64,000 nucleotides of DNA from Neobacillus sp. OS1-2 (GCF_030915505.1 NZ_CP133265.1:2193501-2257500); one strand, 5' to 3'; counted from the stretch's first letter, positions 8,011 to 17,605 are shown. Numbers and translations: made by a program. Notes: generated from the letters alone by a model not told the origin.

Positions 8011-9666
8011 GTGGAATTTGATGTCATCGTAGTAGGGGCCGGGCTTGCGGGGTTAGTAGCGACAGCGGAGATTGCCGATGCCGGTAAAAAGGTTTTGCTG
8101 TTAGATCAGGAACCTGAGGCATCCATGGGCGGACAGGCATGGTGGTCCTTCGGTGGTTTGTTCCTAGTTGATTCACCGGAACAGCGGCGAATGGGAATAA
8201 AAGATTCGAAAGAATTAGCATGGCAGGATTGGGTAGGAACAGCTGGTTTCGACAGGGAATTGGATGAAGATTACTGGGCGGTAAAATGGGCGAAGGCATA
8301 TGTAGATTTTGCCGCAGGGGAGAAACGTTCATGGCTATATGATATGGGAGTGCGCCTTTTTCCAGTAGTAGGATGGGCAGAACGTGGCGGTTATCTTGCC
8401 GACGGACATGGAAATTCAGTCCCGCGCTTCCATATTGTTTGGGGAACGGGGCCAGGCATCGTGGCACCGTTTGAACGGAGAGTCCGGGAGCATATGAAAA
8501 AGGGATTAGTCGAATACTGTCCGCGACATCGGGTTGACGATCTGATAAATCGTAACGGGGCAATTGTTGGTGTGAGCGGTTCTGTTCTTGTCCCAAGTTC
8601 TGCTGCCCGCGGTGAGGCCAGCAGTCGAGAGGTGGTTGGAAACTTTGCCTATCAGGCACAAGCCGTGCTGGTTTCCAGTGGTGGTATAGGTGGCAACCAT
8701 GATCTAGTCCGCAAAAATTGGCCTAGTCGAATGGGGAAGCCCCCAAAACAGATGATTTCAGGTGTACCCGCACATGTGGATGGAAGGATGCTTGCCATTA
8801 CCGAAGAAGCAGGCGGTCGAATGGTAAACCGTGACCGTATGTGGCACTATACCGAAGGAATTAAAAACTGGGATCCTGTTTGGGCTAATCACGGGATTCG
8901 AATCCTTCCAGGGCCTTCATCAATCTGGTTAGATGCACGAGGCAATCGTTTCCCTGCACCCAATTTTCCTGGGTTTGACACATTAGGAACGCTTGAAGCG
9001 ATCCAAAAGACAGGCTATGACTATTCATGGTTTATTTTAACGCAGAAAATTATCGAAAAGGAATTTGCCCTTTCCGGTTCGGAACAAAACCCGGATCTAA
9101 CAGGAAAAAGTATTCGAAAAGTAGTAGGCAGAGCGCTGCCTGGGGCATCTGGTCCTGTAAAAGCATTTATGGACAAAGGGGAAGACTTTATCATTGAAGA
9201 TAATTTGAGCGATTTAGTAGCCGGTATGAATAAATTGACAGGAGAAAACCTGTTAAATTTCTCAGAAATTGAGCGCCAAATAAAAGCACGAGATCGCGAA
9301 CTGGAAAATAAATTTACGAAGGATCTTCAAATAACAGCAATCCGGGGTGCACGGAATTATCTTGGGGATAAACTAATCCGCGTCGCAACACCGCATAAAA
9401 TTCTTGATCCGAAAAATGGACCTTTGATTGCAGTCCGTTTGCATATCGTAAGCCGAAAAACGTTAGGCGGCTTGCAGACTGATTTGTCGGGGCAAGTTCT
9501 TAATGCTACAGGAGATCCAGTTCCAGGTCTGTATGCGGCAGGAGAAGCATCGGGGTTCGGTGGCGGTGGAGTACATGGATATCGTTCACTTGAAGGCACG
9601 TTTGTCGGCGGCTGTCTTTTTTCGGGAAGAGTAGCCGGTCGGGCAATAGCAAAAAAGCTCCTTTAG
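8011..9666 (+). CDS. FAD-binding dehydrogenase (ketosteroid-dehydrogenase-like)
   Basis: This is a 551-residue flavoprotein of the fumarate reductase/3-ketosteroid dehydrogenase-like superfamily. The dinucleotide fold starts at residue 5 (VIVVGAGLAGLVATAEIADA). GGQAWWSFGGLFLVDSPEQR lines the flavin site, and the C-terminal FAD motif GLYAAGEASGFGGGGVHGYR is complete. The GTG start at 8011 follows GGGGG. Proteins of this type are widespread in Bacillus and are often named simply FAD-binding dehydrogenase. The substrate is unknown and steroid oxidation is not implied. A terminator follows at once. Confidence 0.88.
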   Translation: MEFDVIVVGAGLAGLVATAEIADAGKKVLLLDQEPEASMGGQAWWSFGGLFLVDSPEQRRMGIKDSKELAWQDWVGTAGFDRELDEDYWAVKWAKAYVDFAAGEKRSWLYDMGVRLFPVVGWAERGGYLADGHGNSVPRFHIVWGTGPGIVAPFERRVREHMKKGLVEYCPRHRVDDLINRNGAIVGVSGSVLVPSSAARGEASSREVVGNFAYQAQAVLVSSGGIGGNHDLVRKNWPSRMGKPPKQMISGVPAHVDGRMLAITEEAGGRMVNRDRMWHYTEGIKNWDPVWANHGIRILPGPSSIWLDARGNRFPAPNFPGFDTLGTLEAIQKTGYDYSWFILTQKIIEKEFALSGSEQNPDLTGKSIRKVVGRALPGASGPVKAFMDKGEDFIIEDNLSDLVAGMNKLTGENLLNFSEIERQIKARDRELENKFTKDLQITAIRGARNYLGDKLIRVATPHKILDPKNGPLIAVRLHIVSRKTLGGLQTDLSGQVLNATGDPVPGLYAAGEASGFGGGGVHGYRSLEGTFVGGCLFSGRVAGRAIAKKLL

Positions 9667-9675
9667 TTGTGTATA

Positions 9676-9717
9676 AAAACATCTCCTTGCGATTATCATC
9701 CAAGGAGATGTTTTTTG
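9676..9717 (+). terminator. Rho-independent terminator
   Basis: AACATCTCCTTG pairs with CAAGGAGATGTT and is followed by six T. It ends the FAD-binding dehydrogenase unit. Confidence 0.9.
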
Positions 9718-9828
9718 TCCTAATCATGAAATAATAGCTCAATTAGTGTCACAAGAGTAGCCGCTTATTAATAGAGCTCAGGAGAGAACAGGAAAAACGG
9801 TATAATTTCTGAACCTTCTGACATTTCA

Positions 9829-9875
9829 TTGACATCGCTATTAAGGAAAATATATACTATTGACATCATGTCAAT
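9829..9875 (+). promoter_or_regulatory. sigma-A promoter with downstream palindromic operator
   Basis: The promoter has -35 TTGACA (9829-9834), an 18-bp spacer and -10 TATACT (9853-9858). Immediately after the -10 lies the perfect palindrome ATTGACA-TCA-TGTCAAT (9859-9875), positioned where a repressor would block initiation of the dehydrogenase operon. No candidate regulator gene is adjacent. Confidence 0.7.
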
Positions 9876-9910
9876 TTTCAGAAATCCAATTCGAATATGG
9901 AGGGAAATCT

Positions 9911-10975
9911 ATGTGGTTGGAACCTAATGAAACGGTAGTCGAGAAAATTCAGTACCTGGATGAAAACGGGAAGCTTACCGGTGAAAGTCCGGACGTAAAG
10001 GATGAGGAACTGATTAACTTGTATAAATGGATGATTCAAGCGAGATCGTTTGATCAACGAGCCTTAAAATTGCAGCGTCAAGGGAGAATCGGTACGTATG
10101 CCCCCATGATTGGCCAGGAGGCGGCACAAATTGGCAGCGCTTTCGCTTTAGAAAAACAGGATTGGGTCTATCCTAGCTACCGGGAAGTCGGTGTCAGTTT
10201 GGTCCACGGAGTCCCAATGGAGAATTTTTTCCTTTATACCATGGGACATCTCAAGGGCACGGCATCTGAATCAGCCAATGTTTTCCCTGTGCAAATTATC
10301 ATTGGGGCCCAGTGTCTACATGCTGTCGGTGGTGCCTGGGCAGGAAAATACAATAAGGAAAATAGTGTAAGTGTCGCCTACATTGGCGACGGCGGCACTT
10401 CCGAGGGCGATTTCCACGAGGCGTTAAATTTTGCCGGTGTCTATAAACTTCCAGTCGTCTTTTTCGTTCAAAACAATCAGTGGGCGATAAGTGTACCGAT
10501 TTCAAAACAAACGGGCAGTGCCTCGATTTCCCAAAAAGCAGTAGCGTATGGCATTACCGGGGTTCAAGTGGATGGTAATGATGCACTTGCCGTTTATTCT
10601 ACCATGAAGCAGGCACTTGAACGTGCTCGCCAGGGAAAACCTGTATTAGTGGAGGCTATTACATACAGACAAGGGCCGCATACGACGGCTGATGACCCGA
10701 CCAAATACAGGGATAGTGGTGAGCTAGAGAAATGGCTGGCAATGGATCCACTGAAGAGAATGAAAGCTTTTCTCATGGAAAAAGAAATCTGGAATGAAGA
10801 GCTGGAACAAAAAGAATATGAATGGGCCGACAAAAAGGTTTCAGAGGCATTTGAACTCGCTGTCAACACACCAAGAAGCAAGGTTGAAGAAATATTTGGG
10901 TTGGTCTATGAGCAAAAGACAAACCAGCTTACAGAGCAGCTGAACTCCATTCCAACAGAGGGGGTATTGAAGTGA
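9911..10975 (+). CDS. 2-oxoacid dehydrogenase E1 component, alpha subunit (PdhA-like)
   Basis: This 354-residue protein is the thiamine-diphosphate-binding alpha subunit of an E1 that decarboxylates a 2-oxoacid (pyruvate or branched-chain). The TPP motif runs from GDGGTSEGDFHEALNFAGVY to FVQNNQWAIS. The phosphorylation-loop equivalent HTTADDPTKYR and the GQEAAQIGSAFALE segment match PdhA of Bacillus. The ATG at 9911 follows GGAGGGA; a possible start at 9860 has none. The stop overlaps the E1beta start. This is likely a second copy besides the housekeeping pdh operon, which is not in the window. Confidence 0.9.
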   Translation: MWLEPNETVVEKIQYLDENGKLTGESPDVKDEELINLYKWMIQARSFDQRALKLQRQGRIGTYAPMIGQEAAQIGSAFALEKQDWVYPSYREVGVSLVHGVPMENFFLYTMGHLKGTASESANVFPVQIIIGAQCLHAVGGAWAGKYNKENSVSVAYIGDGGTSEGDFHEALNFAGVYKLPVVFFVQNNQWAISVPISKQTGSASISQKAVAYGITGVQVDGNDALAVYSTMKQALERARQGKPVLVEAITYRQGPHTTADDPTKYRDSGELEKWLAMDPLKRMKAFLMEKEIWNEELEQKEYEWADKKVSEAFELAVNTPRSKVEEIFGLVYEQKTNQLTEQLNSIPTEGVLK

Positions 10976-11955
10976 TGACCACAATGACGATGATTGAGGC
11001 GATTAATTTTACCTTGAGAAAGGAAATGGAAAGGGACCAGCGAGTCATTTGCATAGGTGAGGACATTGGCAAAAACGGCGGGGTTTTCCGTGCCACAGAT
11101 GGCCTGCAGGCGCTATTTGGGGAAGAACGCGTTGTCGATACGCCAATCGCAGAGTCGGCCATTATTGGAGCTTCCGTTGGGATGGCAAGCAGGGGGTTAC
11201 GTCCAGTCGCTGAGATTCAATTTTTTGGATTTATTTACGAAGCGATGGATCAGATGGTGGCACAGGCTGCGAGACTTCGATTTAGGTCTGGTGGTGTATT
11301 GCAGGCACCAATGGTCGTCAGGGCACCATTTGGTGGAGGAGTAAGAACCCCGGAACTCCATTCTGATAGTTTAGAAGGTTTGTTTTTGCATTCGCCTGGG
11401 ATGAAGGTGGTTATGCCAAGTAATGCCTATGATGCTAAGGGATTATTAACGGCGGCGATTCGTGATAATGATCCGGTATTATTTCTTGAACCAATGAAGC
11501 TTTATAGGGCTTTCAAACAAGAAGTACCGGAGGAAGATTATGTGATTGAGATAGGAAAGGCTCGTGTGTTAAAGCAAGGTGAAGAGTTAACGATCATTAC
11601 TTGGGGACCAAGTGTACCGCTTGTCAGTAAGGTAGTCGAGCAATGGGAAAAGCAGACAAATACAACTGTTGAAATAATTGATGTAAGGACGATTTCCCCA
11701 ATCGATGAGGAAACGATTCTGACTTCCGTGCAAAAGACTGGGAGGGCGATCATTGTTCATGAAGCAGTGAAAACCGGGGGACCAGGCGCCGAGATCTCCG
11801 CGCTCATCAATGAAAAGGCATTATTTCACCTAACGGCACCGATTATTAGAATAACTGGTTTTGATACCCCTTATCCGGTACCGTCGGTGGAGGATGAATG
11901 GCTGCCTAATGCCAACAGAATCATTCAAGGCATGAAGGAAGTATTTTCGCATTAA
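10975..11955 (+). CDS. 2-oxoacid dehydrogenase E1 component, beta subunit
   Basis: This 326-residue partner of the alpha subunit completes an alpha2beta2 E1. Hallmarks are VICIGEDIGKNGGVFRAT, the AESAIIGASVGMASRG loop, PFGGGVRTPELHSDS, and the transketolase C-terminal domain with IITWGPSVPLV and IIDVRTISPID. The ATG shares its first base with the alpha-subunit stop (TGATG), so the two are translationally coupled. The substrate is not fixed by sequence. Pyruvate, acetoin and branched-chain oxoacid enzymes share these motifs. Confidence 0.9.
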   Translation: MTTMTMIEAINFTLRKEMERDQRVICIGEDIGKNGGVFRATDGLQALFGEERVVDTPIAESAIIGASVGMASRGLRPVAEIQFFGFIYEAMDQMVAQAARLRFRSGGVLQAPMVVRAPFGGGVRTPELHSDSLEGLFLHSPGMKVVMPSNAYDAKGLLTAAIRDNDPVLFLEPMKLYRAFKQEVPEEDYVIEIGKARVLKQGEELTIITWGPSVPLVSKVVEQWEKQTNTTVEIIDVRTISPIDEETILTSVQKTGRAIIVHEAVKTGGPGAEISALINEKALFHLTAPIIRITGFDTPYPVPSVEDEWLPNANRIIQGMKEVFSH

Positions 11956-11976
11956 GGAATAGGAGATGCATAAGGA

Positions 11977-13260
11977 ATGGCATACGAATTTCGATTACCT
12001 GACATAGGTGAAGGATTACACGAAGCGGAAGTCCTTACTTGGTTCAAAAACGTCGGCGACCAAGTAAAGGAAAATGAAAATCTAGTAGAAATACAGACGG
12101 ATAAAGCGGTTGTAGAAATTTCCTCACCTGTAGGTGGAACCATTCAATCCTTTGGAGCAAAAAGTGGTGATGTGGTTAAGGTGGGCGAAATCCTTTTTAC
12201 CGTTCTTGAAAATAATCACCGAGTGGAGGCGATTACCCCCCTCCCACAAGAATCCTCACCCCAAAATTCCACACAGCAGTGGTCAATCAGTCAACAGGAC
12301 GGAAGACAACCTACTCAAGCCAACCTTTTACCGAAACAACGAGTCATAGCGGCACCGTCCGTAAGAAAACTGGCAAGGGAACTAGGGGTTGATATAACAG
12401 AAGTGACGCCGACAGGTAAGGCTGGCAAGGTAACGGAAGAGGATGTAAGATCCTTTGGCATCCGAGCTACTAAGGAGGTTGCCGTCGCGATCGCGTCAGC
12501 TACTCCAAAGGTTGTTTCTGCGCTACAACCGGAACAATTGTTGAAGGGGGAAGTGGTTGAAGAAATAAGGGAACCGATTCGGGGATTGCGGAAAAGAATT
12601 TATGAAAATATGACTCTTTCAAAATCAAAGGCTGTCCATTGCAGTGGCATGGACGAAGTAGTGATCACGAAACTGGTTGAATGGCGAAAACAGTTGCAGC
12701 ACCATGCTGAAAAGGTGGGAGTCAAGTTGACGTATCTTCCGTTCTTTGTGAAAGCAGCTGCAAAAGCACTTCAACGCCATCCAATCTTTAATGCATCCGT
12801 TGATGATGAAAGGATGGAGATTGTTTATAAGAAACAAATCCATATCGGGATTGCAACGGCGACAGACGCGGGCCTAATGGTCCCTGTCATTAAACATGCG
12901 GATCAAAAAACAATTTTAGAAATAGCAAAGGAGATTCAAGATCTTTCGATTCGAGCCAGAGAAAGAAAGGTAAGGACTGACGAGCTCACAGGCAGTACTT
13001 TTACGATTTCAAACACAGGCGGAAATGGCGGCTGGTATGCAACACCGATTATTAACTACCCAGAGGTTGCCATCCTAGGCATACACAGTATTAAAAGGAA
13101 ACCAATTGTCCAGGATGATCAAATCATCATTGGCGATGTGATGGGGATGTCCATTACCTTTGATCACCGCGTCATTGATGGTGCCCCAGCAAATGCCTTT
13201 ATGACGGACGTTCACTCATTCATTGAAAACCCTGAGCTATTAATACTAGAGGGAAGGTAG
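11977..13260 (+). CDS. dihydrolipoamide acyltransferase (E2)
   Basis: This is a 427-residue E2 core with three parts. A single lipoyl domain (residues 1-78) has the lipoylated lysine K43 in [13 protein letters not shown] peripheral-subunit-binding domain (about 120-156, [20 protein letters not shown]) follows. The catalytic acyltransferase domain holds the active-site [11 protein letters not shown] near the C-terminus. It transfers the acyl group from E1 to CoA. It starts 21 bases after E1beta. No E3 (lipoamide dehydrogenase) gene follows, so an E3 from elsewhere must reoxidise the lipoyl group. Confidence 0.92.
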   Translation: MAYEFRLPDIGEGLHEAEVLTWFKNVGDQVKENENLVEIQTDKAVVEISSPVGGTIQSFGAKSGDVVKVGEILFTVLENNHRVEAITPLPQESSPQNSTQQWSISQQDGRQPTQANLLPKQRVIAAPSVRKLARELGVDITEVTPTGKAGKVTEEDVRSFGIRATKEVAVAIASATPKVVSALQPEQLLKGEVVEEIREPIRGLRKRIYENMTLSKSKAVHCSGMDEVVITKLVEWRKQLQHHAEKVGVKLTYLPFFVKAAAKALQRHPIFNASVDDERMEIVYKKQIHIGIATATDAGLMVPVIKHADQKTILEIAKEIQDLSIRARERKVRTDELTGSTFTISNTGGNGGWYATPIINYPEVAILGIHSIKRKPIVQDDQIIIGDVMGMSITFDHRVIDGAPANAFMTDVHSFIENPELLILEGR

Positions 13261-13263
13261 AAA

Positions 13264-13277
13264 GGGTGTCAGGCACC
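13264..13277. repeat. dispersed motif GGGTGTCAGGCACC
   Basis: The 14-base motif lies in the 41-base gap between E2 and the next gene. Its exact reverse complement is at 28496-28509. The unrelated settings suggest a dispersed repeat. Confidence 0.5.
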
Positions 13278-13301
13278 GTTATTTTGGGAGGAGGTTCCAC
13301 A

Positions 13302-14708
13302 GTGAAGCTTTATGATGAGTTGTTACGTATTATCGGTGATGGTGAGAGGGTTTCGATTAATCAGACGGTCTTGGAACAGCATAGTAAAGGGGTGGCATAC
13401 CACACACCCGCAATGCCCGATATAGTTGTTTTCCCTATTTCAAAAGAAGAGGTTTGCAGGATTGTTCAGTTTGCCAATGAGCACTCTATTGCAGTAGTCC
13501 CATTTGGGGCCGGAACAAGCTTGGAAGGGCACATTATCCCTGTCAACGGAGGAATTACCCTCAATTTCACGCTGATGAATCAAATTCTCTCGATCAGGCC
13601 GGATGACTTTTTGGTCACAGTTCAGCCGGGTGTCACAAGGGATCAATTGAATCATGCGTTAAAGAAACATGGTCTCTTTTTCCCTATCGATCCCGGGGCA
13701 GACGCCTCCATTGGAGGAATGGCGGCAACGAATGCCAGCGGTACAAATAGTGTTAAATATGGAGTCATGCGCGATCAGGTGCTGGGATTGGAGCTCGTTT
13801 TGGCAGATGGTTCGGTTATTCGGAGCGGCGGTTATTCCTATAAATCATCGGCAGGATACAATTTAACTGGACTTTTCGTTGGATCGGAAGGGACATTAGG
13901 GATCTTTACGGAAATTATTCTAAAACTGCAAGGAATTCCGGAGGTTATCTCTGATGTGAAAGCAACATTCCCATCGATTGAAGCAGCTGGGAAAGCAGCT
14001 ACGATGTTGCTAAAGGCTGGACTTCCAATTGGAAAAATAGAGTTAGTGGATGAAAAGACCATCAAAGCCGTAAATTCCTATAAAAACACAACCTATCGTG
14101 AGGAACCCACTTTGTTTATGGAATTCAGCGGCAACGGACCTGATGTAGCGTATAGCGTCGAACAGGCACGAGAAATTATCAGTGGTGAACAATCTGCCAC
14201 GTTTGAATTTGAAAATGATTCCCTAAAGAGGGCCCAGCTTTGGGAAGCCAGGCACCATGTAGCCTTTGCTATTTTAGCAGCAAATCCGGGGATGGGGATG
14301 ATGTCTACAGATGTATGTGTCCCACTGTCCGAACTAACCAGTGCATTAGCACATACTAGGAATGTAGTCGAAGAAGAGGGTCTCGATGCAGCCATTTTTG
14401 GGCATGTGGGTGATGGCAATTATCATGCGGTATTACCAGTGGATCCAAATAGTAAAGAACAACAGAAGCGCGTAGAGGAAGTCCATAAACAGATTGTCCA
14501 GTTTGCATTGTCCAAAGGAGGGACCTGCACTGGTGAGCACGGGATAGGTCTCGGCAAGAAAGCCTTCTTGCGGCAAGAACATGGAGATCTTTTACCGATT
14601 ATGAAGGGGATCAAAGCATCCGTTGATCCGAACCATATTTTAAATCCCGGGAAGATATTTGAAGGGGTGTCTGTAACGTCTCAATTGAAGGGGCCAATCA
14701 CTTCGTAA
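13302..14708 (+). CDS. FAD-linked oxidase, GlcD/D-lactate dehydrogenase-like
   Basis: This is a 468-residue flavoprotein of the vanillyl-alcohol-oxidase/GlcD family. The FAD-binding domain (residues about 30-210) shows IVVFPISKEEVCRIV, VVPFGAGTSLEGH and IDPGADASIGGMAATNASG. The FAD-oxidase C-terminal domain contains HVGDGNYHAVLPVDP and CTGEHGIGLGKK, typical of enzymes that oxidise 2-hydroxyacids such as D-lactate or glycolate. The GTG at 13302 follows GGAGGAGG; an upstream GTG at 13266 lies inside the repeat motif. It takes the operon position where E3 is usually found, so it may make the oxoacid that the E1/E2 complex consumes. Confidence 0.88.
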   Translation: MKLYDELLRIIGDGERVSINQTVLEQHSKGVAYHTPAMPDIVVFPISKEEVCRIVQFANEHSIAVVPFGAGTSLEGHIIPVNGGITLNFTLMNQILSIRPDDFLVTVQPGVTRDQLNHALKKHGLFFPIDPGADASIGGMAATNASGTNSVKYGVMRDQVLGLELVLADGSVIRSGGYSYKSSAGYNLTGLFVGSEGTLGIFTEIILKLQGIPEVISDVKATFPSIEAAGKAATMLLKAGLPIGKIELVDEKTIKAVNSYKNTTYREEPTLFMEFSGNGPDVAYSVEQAREIISGEQSATFEFENDSLKRAQLWEARHHVAFAILAANPGMGMMSTDVCVPLSELTSALAHTRNVVEEEGLDAAIFGHVGDGNYHAVLPVDPNSKEQQKRVEEVHKQIVQFALSKGGTCTGEHGIGLGKKAFLRQEHGDLLPIMKGIKASVDPNHILNPGKIFEGVSVTSQLKGPITS

Positions 14709-14730
14709 AGCAGTCATATAAAGAAAGAAA

Positions 14731-14762
14731 GGCAGCCAAAAAATTTGTGGCTGCCTCTCTTT
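14731..14762. terminator. bidirectional terminator
   Basis: GGCAGCCA pairs with TGGCTGCC around a 9-base A/T loop. T-rich and A-rich flanks on the two sides suit both converging genes. Confidence 0.85.
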
Positions 14763-14769
14763 ATAGGTT

Positions 14770-16878
14770 CTATCTATTTTCACTAACCTTTTTATCTTTT
14801 TCCAATAAAACAATTAATCCAGGCAGCAGGACACCTCTAATTAAGAAGGTATCTAATAAGATTCCGACTGCAACAATAAAGCCGAAGGTAAATAACAGCT
14901 GGATCGGCTGGGTCATTAATACGGCAAAGGTGGCAGCTAGAATAATACCGGCAGAGGAGATGACTCCGCCTGTGTTTTTAACTGCAATTTCTACAGCATC
15001 CTTAACAGAATGCGTTGCCCTCTCTTCCTGGAATCTTGAGATGAGTATGATATTATAGTCGATTCCAAGGGCAACCAAGAAAACAAACGCATAAAGCGGA
15101 ACCCTATTACTGATGGAATCAATATCAAAGATCAGGTTGCTCAAGAATGTCCCAAGCCCTAATGCTGCAAAGAAGGAGATTAAAATGGTACCCATCATGT
15201 AAATGGGCATCTTAACCGATTTTGTTAAGATAATTAACATTCCAAAGATTAAAATGGTCTCCAGCAGCACAATGACAATGACGTCCCGGTCGTTTACGGA
15301 ACGATCATCCACTTTCGCTGCGGTTTCACCAGAAAAATAAAGCTTACCATCCACCTTGCTATCAGTGGTAATTTGTTTGGTGGAACCAATTATTTCTTCC
15401 AAGGCATCGATGGTTTTAATAGAATACGGGTTTCCGGCAAAAGTCAGACTATAATAAAGAACGGAATTATCCTCCGTTTTCCCGCCTAAGCGAACATCAC
15501 TAACAAGCGGCTGTTCAGCCAATGTTTTTCGTAAACGTTCCTGTTGGTCAGCTGTTACTGAGGCAGTTGACTCGAATACAACGGTCGTTTGGGCTAAATC
15601 GCCAGGTTCAAACTTTTTCGCCAAAATTTCAAAGCCTTGGCGGGATGGCATATCTTCAGGGAATGATTTCATTGTGTCAAATTCAAACTTTAGATTAAAT
15701 AAATTGCTTGCTGATAATAAAAGAATGATCCCGATTACAGCGACGGACAGACCAGGCTTTCTGGTAACGAAGCGGCCAATTTTTCCCCAAACAACATGTT
15801 GATTTACTGCGCGATTACCGACGCGGGGAACTTTAGGCCAGAAGGACTTTCTCCCAAATAGCGTAAACAAGGCAGGTACAAGAGTAATGGATGCCAGCAT
15901 AATGACCAACATGGTTGTTGCAAAAGTTGGAGCAAAGTTCTGGTAGTCACCAAATTGAGCAAAAAATAACACAAGCATGGCGGCTAAAACGGTTCCACCT
16001 GAGAAGAAGACGGGCATGCCTGTTTCACGCATTGCTTCCTTCATCGCATCAAACTTACTTTCGTGGTTCGTGAGTTCCTCGCGATACCTGGAAAAGACAA
16101 ATAAGGAATAATCAATCATCGCCGCAAATAAAAGAATCGACATAATTGAAATTGTCTGGTTACTCAAGACAAGCCCGGCCTTCCCCATGATTCCGAGGAT
16201 TTGATTCACGACTTCATAGACAAAGACAGCCGCAAGAAGCGGAATGAATGCTAGTAATGGTGAACGATAGATTACGATTAATAGGATAAGAATTAAACCG
16301 ACAGTTGATAAAATAAGGACAAGATCTGCACGAGAAAATAAATCAAGAGAGTCTGTTGCGATTCCCGCTGGTCCTGTTACATATAATTTGTATTCGGATG
16401 TATCTGCAATCGCCTTTTTGACTTTTGTCAATGACTCCTTAATTTCCTTATTTTCCAGCGAAGCATCGAAGGTAAGGGGAATCAAGGCCGTTGTTTTATC
16501 CTCTGATAGGAAACCAGCTGCAGCTTGTGGAGGTAGGGATGCGATGGGAATCATTTGTTCAATCCCAGCGATGTCGTTCCTCTTAACTTCATCTAAAATT
16601 TCCCCTAGTTTAGCAATTTCTACTTGGCCCTCTTTGGATTGAAAAACTAATATGGCCGGAGTTCCTTCATTATTAGGAAAATAGTGATCCATTTTCTTTT
16701 GAGCAATCACAGATTTCGCATCATCTGGTAGGGAATCAATTCTAGAAACCTCATAATCCTTTGCGCTCGGTGCAAACATAGCCAAAAGGATGGTCATAAC
16801 TAGCCAGATGGATAAGGTAATCCACATCCCCCTTTTGGTTGAAACTCGATCGGTTATCGCTTGTAAAAATGATTTCAT
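14770..16878 (-). CDS. MMPL-family transporter (YdgH/YdfJ-like)
   Basis: This 702-residue RND/MMPL exporter has two repeats of six helices. Each repeat is preceded by a large extracellular loop after the first helix. Landmarks are WITLSIWLVMTILLAMFAPS at the N-terminus, the sterol-sensing-like helix set LLFAAMIDYSLFVFSRYREE, and the matching VALGIDYNIILISRFQEE in the second half, each carrying the Asp-Tyr relay. The ATG at 16878 was chosen; earlier in-frame codons fall in the promoter. It is preceded by its own promoter and palindrome, downstream of a TetR gene. Lipid or drug export is likely. Confidence 0.88.
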   Translation of the reverse strand: MKSFLQAITDRVSTKRGMWITLSIWLVMTILLAMFAPSAKDYEVSRIDSLPDDAKSVIAQKKMDHYFPNNEGTPAILVFQSKEGQVEIAKLGEILDEVKRNDIAGIEQMIPIASLPPQAAAGFLSEDKTTALIPLTFDASLENKEIKESLTKVKKAIADTSEYKLYVTGPAGIATDSLDLFSRADLVLILSTVGLILILLIVIYRSPLLAFIPLLAAVFVYEVVNQILGIMGKAGLVLSNQTISIMSILLFAAMIDYSLFVFSRYREELTNHESKFDAMKEAMRETGMPVFFSGGTVLAAMLVLFFAQFGDYQNFAPTFATTMLVIMLASITLVPALFTLFGRKSFWPKVPRVGNRAVNQHVVWGKIGRFVTRKPGLSVAVIGIILLLSASNLFNLKFEFDTMKSFPEDMPSRQGFEILAKKFEPGDLAQTTVVFESTASVTADQQERLRKTLAEQPLVSDVRLGGKTEDNSVLYYSLTFAGNPYSIKTIDALEEIIGSTKQITTDSKVDGKLYFSGETAAKVDDRSVNDRDVIVIVLLETILIFGMLIILTKSVKMPIYMMGTILISFFAALGLGTFLSNLIFDIDSISNRVPLYAFVFLVALGIDYNIILISRFQEERATHSVKDAVEIAVKNTGGVISSAGIILAATFAVLMTQPIQLLFTFGFIVAVGILLDTFLIRGVLLPGLIVLLEKDKKVSENR

Positions 16879-16950
16879 CTTTTTGATGCAGCCCCTCTCT
16901 TTATAAAAATTTACAAAGTAACGCAAATGTCACTTTTGGTAAAAGGAAAT

Positions 16951-16998
16951 TGACACTATTGTCACTACTATTATCTTTGAAAGTAACATGGGTGTCAA
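16951..16998 (-). promoter_or_regulatory. promoter and TetR-type operator for the MMPL gene
   Basis: On the minus strand, -35 TTGACA (16998-16993), a 17-bp spacer and -10 GATAAT (16975-16970) precede the MMPL gene. The perfect palindrome TGACA-CTAT-TGTCA at 16951-16964 sits just after the -10. Further TGTCA/TGACA half sites are nearby. This fits repression by the adjacent TetR protein. Confidence 0.75.
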
Positions 16999-16999
16999 T

Positions 17000-17551
17000 T
17001 TAGGTATTTGTGAACATTCCCTCGCGAATAATTTGTTTAATGGAACTAACCCAAGTAGAATGGGGGGTCCCCCCGTGATTAGGGATGGCTACAGATTGAA
17101 AGATGTAGCCCAACAATAAGTTGTTTGGAATATCAGACCGTAGTTTGCCTTCTGCCTTCCCTCTATCGATAAAGTCTTGTAAGTACTGATACATATCAAC
17201 ATGAAGTTTCTCAAACTTTTCATTATGTCCTGGGATTTGCTGTCCGATTCTGATGAGTTTCTGAATGTCTGATGATGATAATATCAGGTTTAAAAGAAAA
17301 TCAAATTGGGCGTCGAACCCAAGTTGTAGGTCTAATTGCTTTAAATGAATTAGAAATTGATCCATTTCATAAAAAATAAAGTTCGTGATGAGCTCTTCTT
17401 TATTTTCAAAGTATTTGTAAAGGGCACCGCGCGATACGTGTAAAGTATCTGCTAAAATGCTAAAAGTAAATCCTTCATAACCATGTTGAAGAAGGAGCTG
17501 TTTTGTCTCCTGAAATAATTCATCCCTAGAAAATTTGCGTTCACGTGCCAT
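17000..17551 (-). CDS. TetR-family regulator of the MMPL transporter
   Basis: This 183-residue regulator has the N-terminal TetR DNA-binding domain: FSRDELFQETKQLLLQHGYE, then the recognition helix region LHVSRGALYKYFENKEEL. The C-terminal ligand domain is variable. The ATG at 17551 follows GAGGTGAGAAC; a longer reading from 17602 has no binding site. The MMPL exporter follows after 121 bases containing a promoter and a palindrome. A local efflux repressor is the natural interpretation. Confidence 0.85.
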   Translation of the reverse strand: MARERKFSRDELFQETKQLLLQHGYEGFTFSILADTLHVSRGALYKYFENKEELITNFIFYEMDQFLIHLKQLDLQLGFDAQFDFLLNLILSSSDIQKLIRIGQQIPGHNEKFEKLHVDMYQYLQDFIDRGKAEGKLRSDIPNNLLLGYIFQSVAIPNHGGTPHSTWVSSIKQIIREGMFTNT

Positions 17552-17605
17552 GTTCTCACCTCTGCCCCCATTATATACAATATATGCTGCAATAGAAAAC
17601 AACTA

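Noticed and set aside
8024..8659. 211-codon antisense frame inside the FAD-binding dehydrogenase
   Set aside because: It lies fully antisense to a strong gene, has no binding site and no recognisable domain.
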